From Herbidospora mongoliensis (GTDB taxonomy: Bacteria > Actinomycetota > Actinomycetes > Streptosporangiales > Streptosporangiaceae), in contig NZ_BBXD01000021.1 of NCBI RefSeq assembly GCF_001570545.1, positions 62,001 to 126,000 of the forward strand: a DNA stretch of 64,000 nucleotides, in the 5' to 3' direction. The position numbers and the translations under genes were made by a program. The stretch's first letter is position 1, and each line of letters starts with the position of its first letter. Shown here piece by piece: positions 7,718 to 15,795 of this stretch. The notes under the pieces are model-generated. The model was not told the origin of the DNA and searched no databases. It worked only from the letters and a program-made list of their open reading frames with translations.

Positions 7718-9091
7718 ATGTCGCTCCTCTCACGACCCGCCCGTTTGTCCGCCATCGCGGCCAGTTTGGGCCTGGCACTCGTGGCCACCGGCTGCGGCAA
7801 CTCCGGCGGCGACACCGCCGCGCCGAGCGCGAGTGCTGCCGGCGGCGGCGAAGCCGCGTCCGCGGAATGCGCGCCGTTCACCGAGTACGGCAAGTTCGAC
7901 GGCACGACGGTGAGCATCTACTCCCCGATCCGCGACGCGGAGGCCGACCTGTTCGAGCAGGCCTGGAAGCCCTTCGCCGACTGCACCGGCATCAAGATCA
8001 CCTATGAGGGCACCGGCGAGTTCGAGGCCCAGATCCAGGTGCGTGCCGACGCCGGCAACCCGCCCGACATCGCCTTCTTCCCCCAGCCCGGCCTCCTTGA
8101 GCGCTTCGCCAAGGCCGGCAAGCTGAAGCCCGCCTCTGAGAAGGTCAAGGGCCTGGCCAACGAGAACTGGTCGCCCGACTGGGTCAAGTACGGCACGGTC
8201 GACAACACCTTCTACGGCGCGCCGCTGGGCGCCAGCGTGAAGTCGTTCGTGTGGTACTCCCCCTCCATGTTCGCCGAGAAGGGCTGGACCGTCCCCACCA
8301 CGTGGGCCGATCTGATGACCCTGACCGAGACGATCGCCGCCTCCGGCATCAAGCCCTGGTGCGCCGGCATCGAGTCGGGCGACGCCACCGGCTGGCCCGC
8401 GACCGACTGGATCGAGGACATCGTCCTCCGCGACCTCGGCCCCGACGGCTACGACCAGTGGGTCGGCCACGACCTCCCCTTCAACGACCCCAAGATGATC
8501 ACCGCGGTCGACAAGGTCGGCGCGATCCTCAAGAACGAGAAGTACGTCAACGGCGGCTACGGCCCCGTGAAGTCGATCGCCTCGACCGCCTTCCAGGAGG
8601 GCGGCGTCCCGATCACCGAGGGCAAGTGCGCCCTGCACCGCCAGGCCTCCTTCTACGCCAACTTCTGGCCCGAGGGCACCAAGGTGGCCGAGGACGGCGA
8701 CGTCTTCGCGTTCTACCTGCCCGGCAACGACGCCACCAGCAAGCCGGTGCTCGGCGCCGGTGAGTTCGTCGCCGGATTCTCCGACCGTCCCGAGGTCCAG
8801 GCCGTCCAGGCCTACCTCGCCGGTGGCGACTTCCCGAACCGCCGTATGGCGCTCGGAACCTATGTCTCGGCCAACAAGAAGGTCGACGTCAGCAAGGCCG
8901 CGAACCCGATCGACAAGCTCTCGATGGAGATGCTGCAGGACCCGAGCACGGTCTTCCGCTTCGACGGTTCCGACCTGATGCCGGCCGCGGTCGGCGCGGG
9001 CACCTTCTGGAAGGGCATGACCGACTGGATCAACGGCAAGGACACGAAGTCGACCCTCGACTTCATCGAAGCCTCCTGGCCCAAGTCCTGA
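7718..9091 (+). CDS. Sugar ABC transporter substrate-binding lipoprotein
   Basis: A 457-residue family 1 extracellular solute-binding protein. The N-terminus is a lipoprotein signal with lipobox 'VATGC' (lipidated C26), followed by a Gly/Ala/Ser-rich spacer. The mature domain has the 'YEGTGEFEAQIQVRADAGNPPDIAFFPQPG' style segment (about residues 98-127) seen in alpha- and beta-glucoside binding proteins of the AglE type. ATG at 7718 has AGGAAGG upstream; a longer frame from 7682 would add 12 residues and ruin the signal. It is first in an operon with two permeases and LacI regulator B. Operon context and operator copy 5 suggest beta-glucosides as ligand. Confidence 0.9.
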   Translation: MSLLSRPARLSAIAASLGLALVATGCGNSGGDTAAPSASAAGGGEAASAECAPFTEYGKFDGTTVSIYSPIRDAEADLFEQAWKPFADCTGIKITYEGTGEFEAQIQVRADAGNPPDIAFFPQPGLLERFAKAGKLKPASEKVKGLANENWSPDWVKYGTVDNTFYGAPLGASVKSFVWYSPSMFAEKGWTVPTTWADLMTLTETIAASGIKPWCAGIESGDATGWPATDWIEDIVLRDLGPDGYDQWVGHDLPFNDPKMITAVDKVGAILKNEKYVNGGYGPVKSIASTAFQEGGVPITEGKCALHRQASFYANFWPEGTKVAEDGDVFAFYLPGNDATSKPVLGAGEFVAGFSDRPEVQAVQAYLAGGDFPNRRMALGTYVSANKKVDVSKAANPIDKLSMEMLQDPSTVFRFDGSDLMPAAVGAGTFWKGMTDWINGKDTKSTLDFIEASWPKS

Positions 9092-9105
9092 CATAGGGCG
9101 ACCGT

Positions 9106-9138
9106 CCCGGCCCCGGAGCCCTACGCTCCGGGGCCGGG
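9106..9138 (+). promoter_or_regulatory. Strong intergenic hairpin between binding protein and permease
   Basis: A perfect 13-bp stem (9106-9118 with 9126-9138) and a seven-base loop, with no following T-run. In ABC operons such hairpins usually stabilise or partly terminate mRNA, so the binding protein is made in excess over the permeases. That role is inferred. Confidence 0.7.
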
Positions 9139-9165
9139 CGTACCTGTAACTGGGAGACCCTCACC

Positions 9166-10149
9166 ATGGATTTGGTCTTCGATTTCGCCGCTGAAGCGCC
9201 CAAACTGGTCCAGCTTCTGATCGGCGTCGTTGCGTTCCTGGCCTTCGTCGGCCTCATGCTCCTGCTGCTCGACCGTGCCCCCATGAAGGAACGGTCGTGG
9301 CTGCACTCACTCCTGCTGCTCGGCCCCGCGCTGCTGCTGCTCGGGATCGGCCTGGTGGTCCCCGGGATCCGGACCACCCTGCTCTCGTTCATGAACGGCG
9401 ACAGCAGCCAGTTCGTCGGCCTCGACAACTACGCCTGGATGTTCACCCAGCCCGAGTCGCTCACGGTCCTGCGCAACACCCTGATCTGGGTGCTGCTGGT
9501 GCCGGCTCTGGTGACGGCCATCGGCCTCGTGTACGCCGTCGTGGTGGACAAGTCCCGCTTCGAGTCGGTGGCCAAGTCGCTGGTGTTCCTGCCGATGGCG
9601 ATCTCGTTCGTCGGCGCGGGCATCATCTGGCGGTTCGTGTACGCCTACCGCCCCACCGAGGGCGACCAGATCGGCCTGCTCAACCAGGTCGTGGTGTGGC
9701 TCGGCGGCGAACCGCAGCAGTGGCTGCAGAACGCCCCGACCAACACGCTGTTCCTCATCGTCGTGGTGGTCTGGATCCAGGCCGGCTTCGCCACCGTGGT
9801 CCTGTCGGCCGCGATCAAGGGCATCCCGGCCGAGATCGTCGAGGCCGCCCGCCTCGACGGCGCGAGCCCGATGCAGATGTTCTTCCGGGTCACGCTCCCC
9901 TCGATCCGCCCCGCGCTCGTGGTGGTGCTGGTGACCCAGTCGATCGGCACCCTGAAACTGTTCGACATCGTCCGCACGATGACGGGCGGCCAGTTCGACA
10001 CCAGCGTCATCGCCAACGAGATGTACAACCAGGCGTTCCGTTACGGCGAGGCGGGCAAGGGCGCGGCTCTGGCCGTGTTCCTCTTCGTGCTCGTGACGCC
10101 CATCGTCGTCTACCAGATCCGCTCGTTGCGGCAGCGCCGGGAGGCATGA
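9166..10149 (+). CDS. Sugar ABC transporter permease (AglF/MalF-like)
   Basis: A 327-residue multi-spanning inner-membrane permease. It has two N-terminal hydrophobic segments (about residues 10-35 and 45-70) and a conserved cytoplasmic EAA loop, 'EIVEAARLDGASPMQMFF', about 100 residues from the C-terminus, which docks the ATPase. ATG at 9166 has a GGGAGA ribosome site. It follows the hairpin after the binding-protein gene and precedes the second permease by one base. It forms the channel for imported glucosides together with the next gene. No ATPase is encoded beside it, so a shared MsiK-type ATPase elsewhere is likely. Confidence 0.92.
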   Translation: MDLVFDFAAEAPKLVQLLIGVVAFLAFVGLMLLLLDRAPMKERSWLHSLLLLGPALLLLGIGLVVPGIRTTLLSFMNGDSSQFVGLDNYAWMFTQPESLTVLRNTLIWVLLVPALVTAIGLVYAVVVDKSRFESVAKSLVFLPMAISFVGAGIIWRFVYAYRPTEGDQIGLLNQVVVWLGGEPQQWLQNAPTNTLFLIVVVVWIQAGFATVVLSAAIKGIPAEIVEAARLDGASPMQMFFRVTLPSIRPALVVVLVTQSIGTLKLFDIVRTMTGGQFDTSVIANEMYNQAFRYGEAGKGAALAVFLFVLVTPIVVYQIRSLRQRREA

Positions 10150-10150
10150 G

Positions 10151-11104
10151 ATGACCACCATCGCCCCGAGCGTGGCCAAACCCCAGCAGCCGAAAACACC
10201 GGTGGGCCGGGTCCGCAAACGGCTGACCAGCCGCACCGCGAGCCTGGTCGCCGTCGTCATCGCGGTGCTCTGGACGACCCCGACGTTCGGCCTGTTCCTG
10301 TCGTCGTTCCGGCCGGAGGACGACATCAAGGGATCGGGCTGGTGGACGTGGTTCACCAACCCCGCGCTGACGCTGGACAACTACAAAGAGGTGCTGTTCG
10401 GCAGTTCCTCGTCGTCGGGCCGCCTGGCCAGCTTCCTGATCAACTCGATCGTGATCACGATCCCGTCGGTGCTGTTCCCGCTGGCGCTGGCCACCTTCGC
10501 GGCCTACGCGCTGTCGTGGACGAGGTTCAAGGGCCGCGACTGGGTCTACATCGCGATCTTCGCCCTCCAGGTCGTACCGCTGCAGATGGCTCTCGTGCCG
10601 CTGCTGTCGTTCTTCTCGCAGGGTGTCGAGGTGTTCGGGCTGACCCTGATGCCGGCCTGGAACCTCGAAGGCTCGGCCCAGTTCATCCAGGTCTGGTTCG
10701 CGCACACCTGTTTCGCGCTGCCGCTGGGCGTGTTCCTGATCCACAACTTCATGTCGGAACTCCCCGGCGAACTGATGGAGGCGGCCCGCGTCGACGGCGC
10801 CACCCACGGCACGATCCTGCGCAAGGTCGTATTGCCGCTGGTGGCCCCCGCGCTGGCGGCGTTCGGCATCTTCCAGTTCCTGTGGGTGTGGAACGACCTG
10901 CTGGTCGCGCTCATCTTCTCGGGCGGCACGGCCGAAACGGCTCCGATGACGGTACGGCTGGCGCAGATGGCCGGGACCAGAGGAAACGAGTGGCAGCGCC
11001 TCACCTCGGGCGCGTTCGTCTCCATGGTCATCCCGTTGATCGTCTTCCTGTCGATGCAGCGTTACTTCGTACGCGGCCTGCTGGCCGGAAGTGTGAAGGG
11101 CTAG
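10151..11104 (+). CDS. Sugar ABC transporter permease (AglG/MalG-like)
   Basis: A 317-residue permease partner with about six membrane segments and the EAA loop 'ELMEAARVDGATHGTILR'. The segment 'FGIFQFLWVWNDLL' is typical of MalG-type subunits. The ATG follows the previous TGA by one base, so translation is coupled. LacI regulator B follows after 52 bp. The long periplasmic loop after the first segment ('FRPEDDIKGSGWW') is usual for the AglG subgroup. It would form the heterodimeric pore with the preceding permease. Confidence 0.92.
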   Translation: MTTIAPSVAKPQQPKTPVGRVRKRLTSRTASLVAVVIAVLWTTPTFGLFLSSFRPEDDIKGSGWWTWFTNPALTLDNYKEVLFGSSSSSGRLASFLINSIVITIPSVLFPLALATFAAYALSWTRFKGRDWVYIAIFALQVVPLQMALVPLLSFFSQGVEVFGLTLMPAWNLEGSAQFIQVWFAHTCFALPLGVFLIHNFMSELPGELMEAARVDGATHGTILRKVVLPLVAPALAAFGIFQFLWVWNDLLVALIFSGGTAETAPMTVRLAQMAGTRGNEWQRLTSGAFVSMVIPLIVFLSMQRYFVRGLLAGSVKG

Positions 11105-11156
11105 GGGCCGATATCGTTATCGTCCGCAACCCAAGCCCCGTGGGAGGGACCTGTCG

Positions 11157-12158
11157 ATGAAGCGCCCCACCTTGGAGGCCGTCGCCGCACGAGCCGGGGT
11201 TTCCCGGGCGACCGTCTCCAGGGTCGTCAACGGCCAGGCCACCGTCGGTCCCGAGATCCGCGACGTGGTTCTGCGCGCCGTCCGAGAGCTGGGCTACGTG
11301 CCCAACTCGGCGGCGCGCAGCCTCGTCACCCAGCGGACCGACTCGATCGCCCTGGTGGTGTCGGAGCCGACGACGCGGGTGTTCTCCGACGACCCCATGT
11401 TCTCCACCGTCATCCGCTCGGCCAGCGTCGAGCTTGAGGCGGCCGACAAGCAGGTCGTGCTGATGCTCAGCGGCTCGGCCCAGTCACACGCCCGTGTGGA
11501 GCGATACATCGCCAGCGGTCACGTCGACGGCGTCATGCTGATCTCGATGCACGGCGCCGACCCGCTGCCCGCCGCGATCACCCGCATGGGCGTCCCGGCG
11601 GTGTCCTACGGCCGCCCCGCCGTCCCGGTGGCGCTCCCCTACGTCGACAACGACAACGTGGGCGGCGCGGAGAAGGCCGTGAAACACCTGCTGGAGCGGG
11701 GTCGCCGGCGCATCGCCACGATCGCCGGACCGCAGGACATGATCGGCGGGCAGGACCGGCTGACCGGCTACCGCACGGCCCTGCGCGACAGCGACAAGCG
11801 CTCGATCGTCGCGGTCGGCGACTTCACCCGCGAGTCCGGCGCCATCGCGATGCGCCAGCTCCTCGAAGACGACCCGCAACTCGACGCGGTGTTCATCGCC
11901 AACGACCTGATGGCGATCGGCGCGATGCAGGCGCTGCGCCACGCGGGGCGGAGCGTGCCGGGCGACGTGGCGATCGTCGGTTTCGACGACATCGAGGCGG
12001 CCCGCTACACCGACCCGCCGCTGACGACGGTCCGTCACCCGATCATCGAACAGGCGGCGGCGATGGTGAAGCTGCTGCTCAGCCTGCTGGAGCGCGACGA
12101 GACGGTGGCCGATCCGGTGATACTTTCCACCGAGTTGGTCGTCCGCGAATCGGCCTGA
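11157..12158 (+). CDS. LacI-family regulator B (CebR-like)
   Basis: A 333-residue LacI/GalR repressor, closely similar to regulator A. The helix-turn-helix is 'AARAGVSRATVSRVVNG' and the hinge 'LGYVPNSAARSL'; the effector domain includes 'HVDGVMLISMHG' and ends 'ILSTELVVRESA'. The ATG has GGGAGGG just upstream. It is the last gene of the uptake operon. DNA-recognition helices of A and B appear identical over 'GVSRATVSRVVNG', so both may read GAGAGCGCTCTC, with effector domains tuned to different sugars. It converges on the arsenic gene at 12161 with only two bases between stop codons. Confidence 0.9.
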   Translation: MKRPTLEAVAARAGVSRATVSRVVNGQATVGPEIRDVVLRAVRELGYVPNSAARSLVTQRTDSIALVVSEPTTRVFSDDPMFSTVIRSASVELEAADKQVVLMLSGSAQSHARVERYIASGHVDGVMLISMHGADPLPAAITRMGVPAVSYGRPAVPVALPYVDNDNVGGAEKAVKHLLERGRRRIATIAGPQDMIGGQDRLTGYRTALRDSDKRSIVAVGDFTRESGAIAMRQLLEDDPQLDAVFIANDLMAIGAMQALRHAGRSVPGDVAIVGFDDIEAARYTDPPLTTVRHPIIEQAAAMVKLLLSLLERDETVADPVILSTELVVRESA

Positions 12159-12160
12159 CG

Positions 12161-13048
12161 CTACAGCCCGGCGACCCGGCTCCGGCGTTCGAGGAACACG
12201 ACGTCTCTCCACCTGTCGTGGTGGCGTCCGACGCGTTCCCGGACGCCGACCGGCCGGAACCCGGCCTTCTCGTGGAGCCGCAGGCTGGCGGCGTTCTCGG
12301 GGAAGATCCCGGCCTGGACGGTCCAGATCCCGTCGGCCTCGGTCGAGTCGATCAGGGCGTTCAGGAGCAGGGTCCCGATCCCGCGTCCCTGGTGGGCCGG
12401 GGAGACGTACAGGGAGTGCTCGACGACCCCGGCGTAGACGCACCTGCTGGAGACGGCGGAGGCGGCGATCCACCCGGCCACCTCCCCCGACGCGGTGTCG
12501 ACGACCACATACCGGTGGCCGGGGAGCCTGGCCGCGACGAAGTCCTCCCAGGCCGGCGCGACGGTCTCGAAGCTGGCCTGGCCGCCGTCGAGCCCCGCCT
12601 GGTAGATGGCCAGGACCTGAGCGGCGTCCTCGTCGCGCATCGAGCGGACGACCACCCCCGCGTCGATCTCCCCCAGCAGCATCAGGACCCGGCGCTCGAT
12701 CTCGTCGCGGATCGGCCGCACCGCGTCCATCCCCTGACCCGCCGGGTCGGGCAGGTCCCAGTCGAGGTAGCGCTTGCCCGGGTAGAAGGCGCAGGTGTCG
12801 CCGCACCCCATGGTGATCACGACGTCGGACGCCTGGACCGCCTCGTCGGTGAGGGGTTTCGGATACGCCTTCGACAGGTCGAGCCCGATCTCCGCCATGG
12901 CCGCGACCACGGCGGGGTTGAGCGTGGCGGCGGGCACCGACCCGGCCGACCGGACCACGACGCGGCCCTTGGCGTGATGATCGAGCAGGGCGGCGGCCAT
13001 CTGCGAACGGCCTGCGTTGTGCACACAGACGAAGAGCACGTCGGTCAT
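12161..13048 (-). CDS. Arsenate reductase fused to GNAT acetyltransferase (ArsC-ArsN1-like)
   Basis: A 295-residue two-domain protein. Residues 1-128 are an LMW-phosphatase-fold arsenate reductase: 'VCVHNAGRS' provides the C8-X5-R14 loop, C82 and C86 lie in 'MGCGDTC', and 'DWDLPDP' holds the catalytic Asp-Pro. Residues about 132-290 are a GNAT domain of the phosphinothricin-acetyltransferase type ('YVSPAHQGRGIGTLLL' acetyl-CoA loop, 'GFRPVGVRE'). ArsN1 proteins of this type acetylate the organoarsenical antibiotic arsinothricin; this activity is inferred here. The ATG overlaps the MIP stop (ATGA), so it is the third gene of arsR-MIP-arsC/N. No frameshift or stop lies between the domains. Confidence 0.9.
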   Translation of the reverse strand: MTDVLFVCVHNAGRSQMAAALLDHHAKGRVVVRSAGSVPAATLNPAVVAAMAEIGLDLSKAYPKPLTDEAVQASDVVITMGCGDTCAFYPGKRYLDWDLPDPAGQGMDAVRPIRDEIERRVLMLLGEIDAGVVVRSMRDEDAAQVLAIYQAGLDGGQASFETVAPAWEDFVAARLPGHRYVVVDTASGEVAGWIAASAVSSRCVYAGVVEHSLYVSPAHQGRGIGTLLLNALIDSTEADGIWTVQAGIFPENAASLRLHEKAGFRPVGVRERVGRHHDRWRDVVFLERRSRVAGL

Positions 13049-13725
13049 ACGAATTCCTCGGAAGCTTGAGCGGGGTGGAGAACCAGGACCAGGGCGGTTC
13101 CGACGACCGCGCCGACGACCTGGGCCAGGACGAAGGGCGCGACCGACCCCGGCGCGATCCCGGCGAAGGTGTCGCTGAAGACGCGGCCGACGGTCACGGC
13201 GGGGTTGGCGAACGAGGTCGACGAGGTGAACCAGTAGGCCGACCCGATGTAGGCCCCGACCGCCGGTGCGGCCAGGTGGGCACGGCCGGTGCGGACGAGG
13301 CTGAACACCAGGGCGACCAGACCGGCGGTCGCGACCACCTCGGCCAGCCACAGCGACGGTCCGGTCCGGACGGTCGTGGCGACGGTGACGGCGGGCAGGC
13401 CGAACATGAGGTTGGCCAGCACGGCGCCGCCGATGGCACCCGAGGTCTGCGCCAGCGCGTAGACCCCAAGCGTGGTGTGGTCGCGCCTGCCCAGCGCCCA
13501 GTCGACGAGGGAGACCACGGGGTTGAGGTGGGCGCCGGACACCGGTCCCACGATCAGGATGATGACCGCGAGCCCGGCGGCGGTCGCCGCGGCGTTCTCG
13601 GCCAGTTGGAGGCCGACGTCGTCGGGGGACAGCCGCGCGGCGGCGATGCCCGACCCGATCACGACCGTGACGAGCAGGCAGGTCCCGACGAACTCGGCTG
13701 CGGCGCGCCGGGCCAGTGGGATCAC
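13045..13725 (-). CDS. MIP-family aquaglyceroporin (arsenite channel candidate)
   Basis: A 226-residue six-helix channel with both MIP half-helix motifs, 'GAHLNPVVS' and 'SFANPAVT'; the first is NPV instead of the more common NPA. It starts at GTG 13725, overlapping the arsR stop, and ends overlapping the arsC start, so all three are coupled. In several bacteria an aquaglyceroporin replaces ArsB/Acr3 and lets arsenite made by ArsC diffuse out (AqpS model). That role is inferred from position; no arsenite pump gene is present in this island. Confidence 0.9.
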   Translation of the reverse strand: MIPLARRAAAEFVGTCLLVTVVIGSGIAAARLSPDDVGLQLAENAAATAAGLAVIILIVGPVSGAHLNPVVSLVDWALGRRDHTTLGVYALAQTSGAIGGAVLANLMFGLPAVTVATTVRTGPSLWLAEVVATAGLVALVFSLVRTGRAHLAAPAVGAYIGSAYWFTSSTSFANPAVTVGRVFSDTFAGIAPGSVAPFVLAQVVGAVVGTALVLVLHPAQASEEFV

Positions 13726-14057
13726 ACCTCCGCCTTGGACGTGGCGAACAGCGCCGACAGACGGTCGAGTGTCTCGGGGATCACCCATGAGTAGACCCAG
13801 GTGCCGCGCCGCTCGGACCCGATCAGCCCGGCCTCTCTGAGGATCTTCAGGTGGTGGGAGATCGTCGGCTGGGAGAGGTCGAAGTCGGGCAGGAGATCGC
13901 AGACGCAGGTGTCGGCGTCGCGGGCCGCGATGAGCGACAGCAGGCGCAGCCGCACCGGGTCGGCGACCGCTTTTAGGATGCGGGCCATCTCGACGGCGTC
14001 GTCCTTGGCGATGGGCTCTCGGGCCAGAGGAGCGCAGCAGTCCGACTGGTTCGACAT
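13722..14057 (-). CDS. arsR: ArsR-family arsenic repressor
   Basis: A 111-residue winged-helix repressor of the ArsR/SmtB family. It has 'VADPVRLRLLSLI', the recognition helix 'LSQPTISHHLKILREAGL', and the wing 'RRGTWVYSWV'. The pair 'CVC' (in 'DTCVCDLL') is the classic As(III)-sensing site at the start of the DNA-binding helix; an extra CC pair near the N-terminus (residues 7-8) may supply a third ligand. It heads the operon with the channel and the ArsC-acetyltransferase fusion. Its ATG at 14057 lies two bases from a GTCAATATTGAC palindrome, so it should repress itself and the divergent arsI-like gene. Confidence 0.92.
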   Translation of the reverse strand: MSNQSDCCAPLAREPIAKDDAVEMARILKAVADPVRLRLLSLIAARDADTCVCDLLPDFDLSQPTISHHLKILREAGLIGSERRGTWVYSWVIPETLDRLSALFATSKAEV

Positions 14058-14059
14058 AC

Positions 14060-14116
14060 GTCAATATTGACATACATCGATACCAGGATGCACGCTACTT
14101 AGACATCCATCGATAC
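14060..14116. promoter_or_regulatory. Probable ArsR operator region with repeats
   Basis: The short divergent gap holds a perfect palindrome GTCAATATTGAC (14060-14071). It also holds a 15-bp direct repeat GACAT(A/C)CATCGATAC at 14069-14083 and 14102-14116, 33 bp apart or about three helical turns. ArsR proteins bind such AT-rich dyads near their own starts. Confidence 0.65.
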
Positions 14117-14127
14117 AGGGAGATCAC

Positions 14128-14553
14128 ATGTCCCGTGTTCAGCTCGCGCTGCGGGTTTCCGACCTTGAGGCGTCCGTCGCCTTCTACAGCAGGCTCTTCG
14201 GCGCCGAACCGGCCAAGCGGCGGCCCGGCTACGCCAACTTCGCCATCGCCGAACCCCCGCTCAAGCTCGTGCTCCTGGAGGGCGAGCCCGGTCTGCCGAC
14301 GGTGCTGGACCACCTCGGCGTCGAGGTCGGGACCACCGGCGAGGTGACGGCGGCCTCGGCCCGGCTGGCGGCCGAGGGGCTGGCGACCGCCGACGAGCAG
14401 GACACCGCCTGCTGCTACGCGGTCCAGGACAAGGTCTGGGTCACCGGCCCCGGCGACGAGCCGTGGGAGGTCTACACGGTCAAGGCCGACGCGTCGACTC
14501 TGACCAGAGAAGACTCGGTCTGCTGCGGATCCGCCGAACCCGTGTGCTGCTGA
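14128..14553 (+). CDS. arsI: ArsI-like C-As lyase (VOC family)
   Basis: A 141-residue vicinal-oxygen-chelate protein. Likely metal ligands are Q5, H62 ('DHLGVEVG') and E114 ('WEVYTV'). A vicinal cysteine pair C95-C96 ('TACCYAVQDKVW') matches the MAs(III)-binding pair of ArsI C-As lyases, which demethylate methylarsenite with Fe(II) and O2. Two more CC pairs lie at 132-133 and 140-141 at the tail. CadI-like proteins are the closest alternative. It has a GGGAG ribosome site and is divergent from arsR, sharing its control region. With the ArsN1-like domain this gives the island two organoarsenical activities. Confidence 0.85.
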   Translation: MSRVQLALRVSDLEASVAFYSRLFGAEPAKRRPGYANFAIAEPPLKLVLLEGEPGLPTVLDHLGVEVGTTGEVTAASARLAAEGLATADEQDTACCYAVQDKVWVTGPGDEPWEVYTVKADASTLTREDSVCCGSAEPVCC

Positions 14554-14571
14554 CTCGTCAGCCGGACAGCG

Positions 14572-15795
14572 TCAGCCGGACAGGGCCCCGTCGATCCTGC
14601 TCAGGACCTTGCGGGAGACCAGGCCGTACGCGAAGAAGTCGACGCCCGCAGCGCCCGCCGCCTTGGCCGCCCTGACCTTGGCGGCCAGGCGTTCGGTCGA
14701 GTCGACGTCGCGGCGGCGTTCGCCCCAGCCCTCGATGTCGGGCATGCCCGGCCGCAGGATCGCGCGCAGTTCGCGGTCCTTGCCGACCGAGCGCGAATAG
14801 GCGGCCAGGTCGTCGGCGATCCGGGCCGCGTCGCGGGCGTAGGCGAGCACCGCGAACGACGGGACCAGGTCGCCGAGCGCCATCAGGTCGATGCCGATCT
14901 GCCAGGCGTCGTGCGCCGCCAGGCCCGCGGTGGGGAGGCCGTCGGCGGCGCCCTTCAGCGCGCCGGTGGCGTCCATGAAGGTGAGCTGGGAGCCCTCTTC
15001 CGTGACCGCCGCCGAGACCTCGGCGACCAGGGAGGTCACCGTCTCGGAGCGGGCGCGGGCGTAGGCGACCACCTCGGGTCCGGCGTAGGCGGTCAGCGCG
15101 GCCCTGGTGACCTGGCCCTGGGCGGGCGGGTCACCGTCGAGGACGCCGCCGACGATGCGGGCGCACTCCTCGCGGGCCACTTCCGCGTTCACGCCCAGTT
15201 GGGTGGCCCGCAGCAGGCAGTGGTGGCAGAAGCACAGGCCGAGCAGGAAGGCGTCCATGGGGCCGAGCGGGATGTAGGAGCGCCCGGCGGCGAACGCGGC
15301 GAAGTGGAGCGAGTCGGCCACCACGCTGTCGACGCCCTGCCTGGCCACCGCGCGAGCCAGCCCGACGGCGTAGGCGCGCACGTCGGGGTTGGCCGGGCAC
15401 AGGTCGGCGGGGGCACTGCGGTCGCCGAAGCAGTTGCGGACCGTCACCTCGGGGTGCAGCGCCCCGAGGGTCGGGCTGCGCAGGAACACCGCCCAGCCGT
15501 GGAAGGCCAGGCCCTTGGCCCGGCAGGCGGCCCGCAGGTCGTCGAGGACCTTGTCGTCGGCGCCGGCCTGGACCGGCGGCGACAGGCGTCCGAACAGCTC
15601 GGGGGGCGGCGGGAAGTGCACCCCGTCGTGGCGGACGGTGACACGGCTGGCCCCGTGCGGGGTGACGTCCGTGATCTGGTGGACGGCCGCGGCCACGGTC
15701 ACCCCGGCCACGCCGAGCTCCGTGATCCGGTCGAGTACCACGTCGACGCCCTCGTCGCGCAGGTCCTCGACGAAGACGTACACCGAAGAATCCAC
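14572..15795 (-). CDS. Unknown TIM-barrel-like protein in D-amino-acid operon
   Basis: A 407-residue soluble protein. The layout suggests a (beta/alpha)8 barrel similar to putative glycoside-hydrolase-like families: 'ITELGVAGVTVAAAVH' near the start, 'RAKGLAFHGWAVF', 'GVDSVVADSLHFAAF' and 'AGVDFFAYGLVS' at the end, each like a strand-helix unit. A 'LCFCHHC' cluster at mid-protein could bind a metal. I assign no activity. The GTG start shares one base with the ridA stop (TAGTG), so it is the last gene of the operon D-aminoacylase, PLP enzyme, RidA. The context suggests a role on a D-amino acid or its conjugate. Confidence 0.75.
   Translation of the reverse strand: MDSSVYVFVEDLRDEGVDVVLDRITELGVAGVTVAAAVHQITDVTPHGASRVTVRHDGVHFPPPPELFGRLSPPVQAGADDKVLDDLRAACRAKGLAFHGWAVFLRSPTLGALHPEVTVRNCFGDRSAPADLCPANPDVRAYAVGLARAVARQGVDSVVADSLHFAAFAAGRSYIPLGPMDAFLLGLCFCHHCLLRATQLGVNAEVAREECARIVGGVLDGDPPAQGQVTRAALTAYAGPEVVAYARARSETVTSLVAEVSAAVTEEGSQLTFMDATGALKGAADGLPTAGLAAHDAWQIGIDLMALGDLVPSFAVLAYARDAARIADDLAAYSRSVGKDRELRAILRPGMPDIEGWGERRRDVDSTERLAAKVRAAKAAGAAGVDFFAYGLVSRKVLSRIDGALSG

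Noticed and set aside
7730-9094. A 454-codon open frame antisense to the binding-protein gene
   Set aside because: It is a mirror frame created by third-position GC bias; the sense strand encodes a clear lipoprotein.
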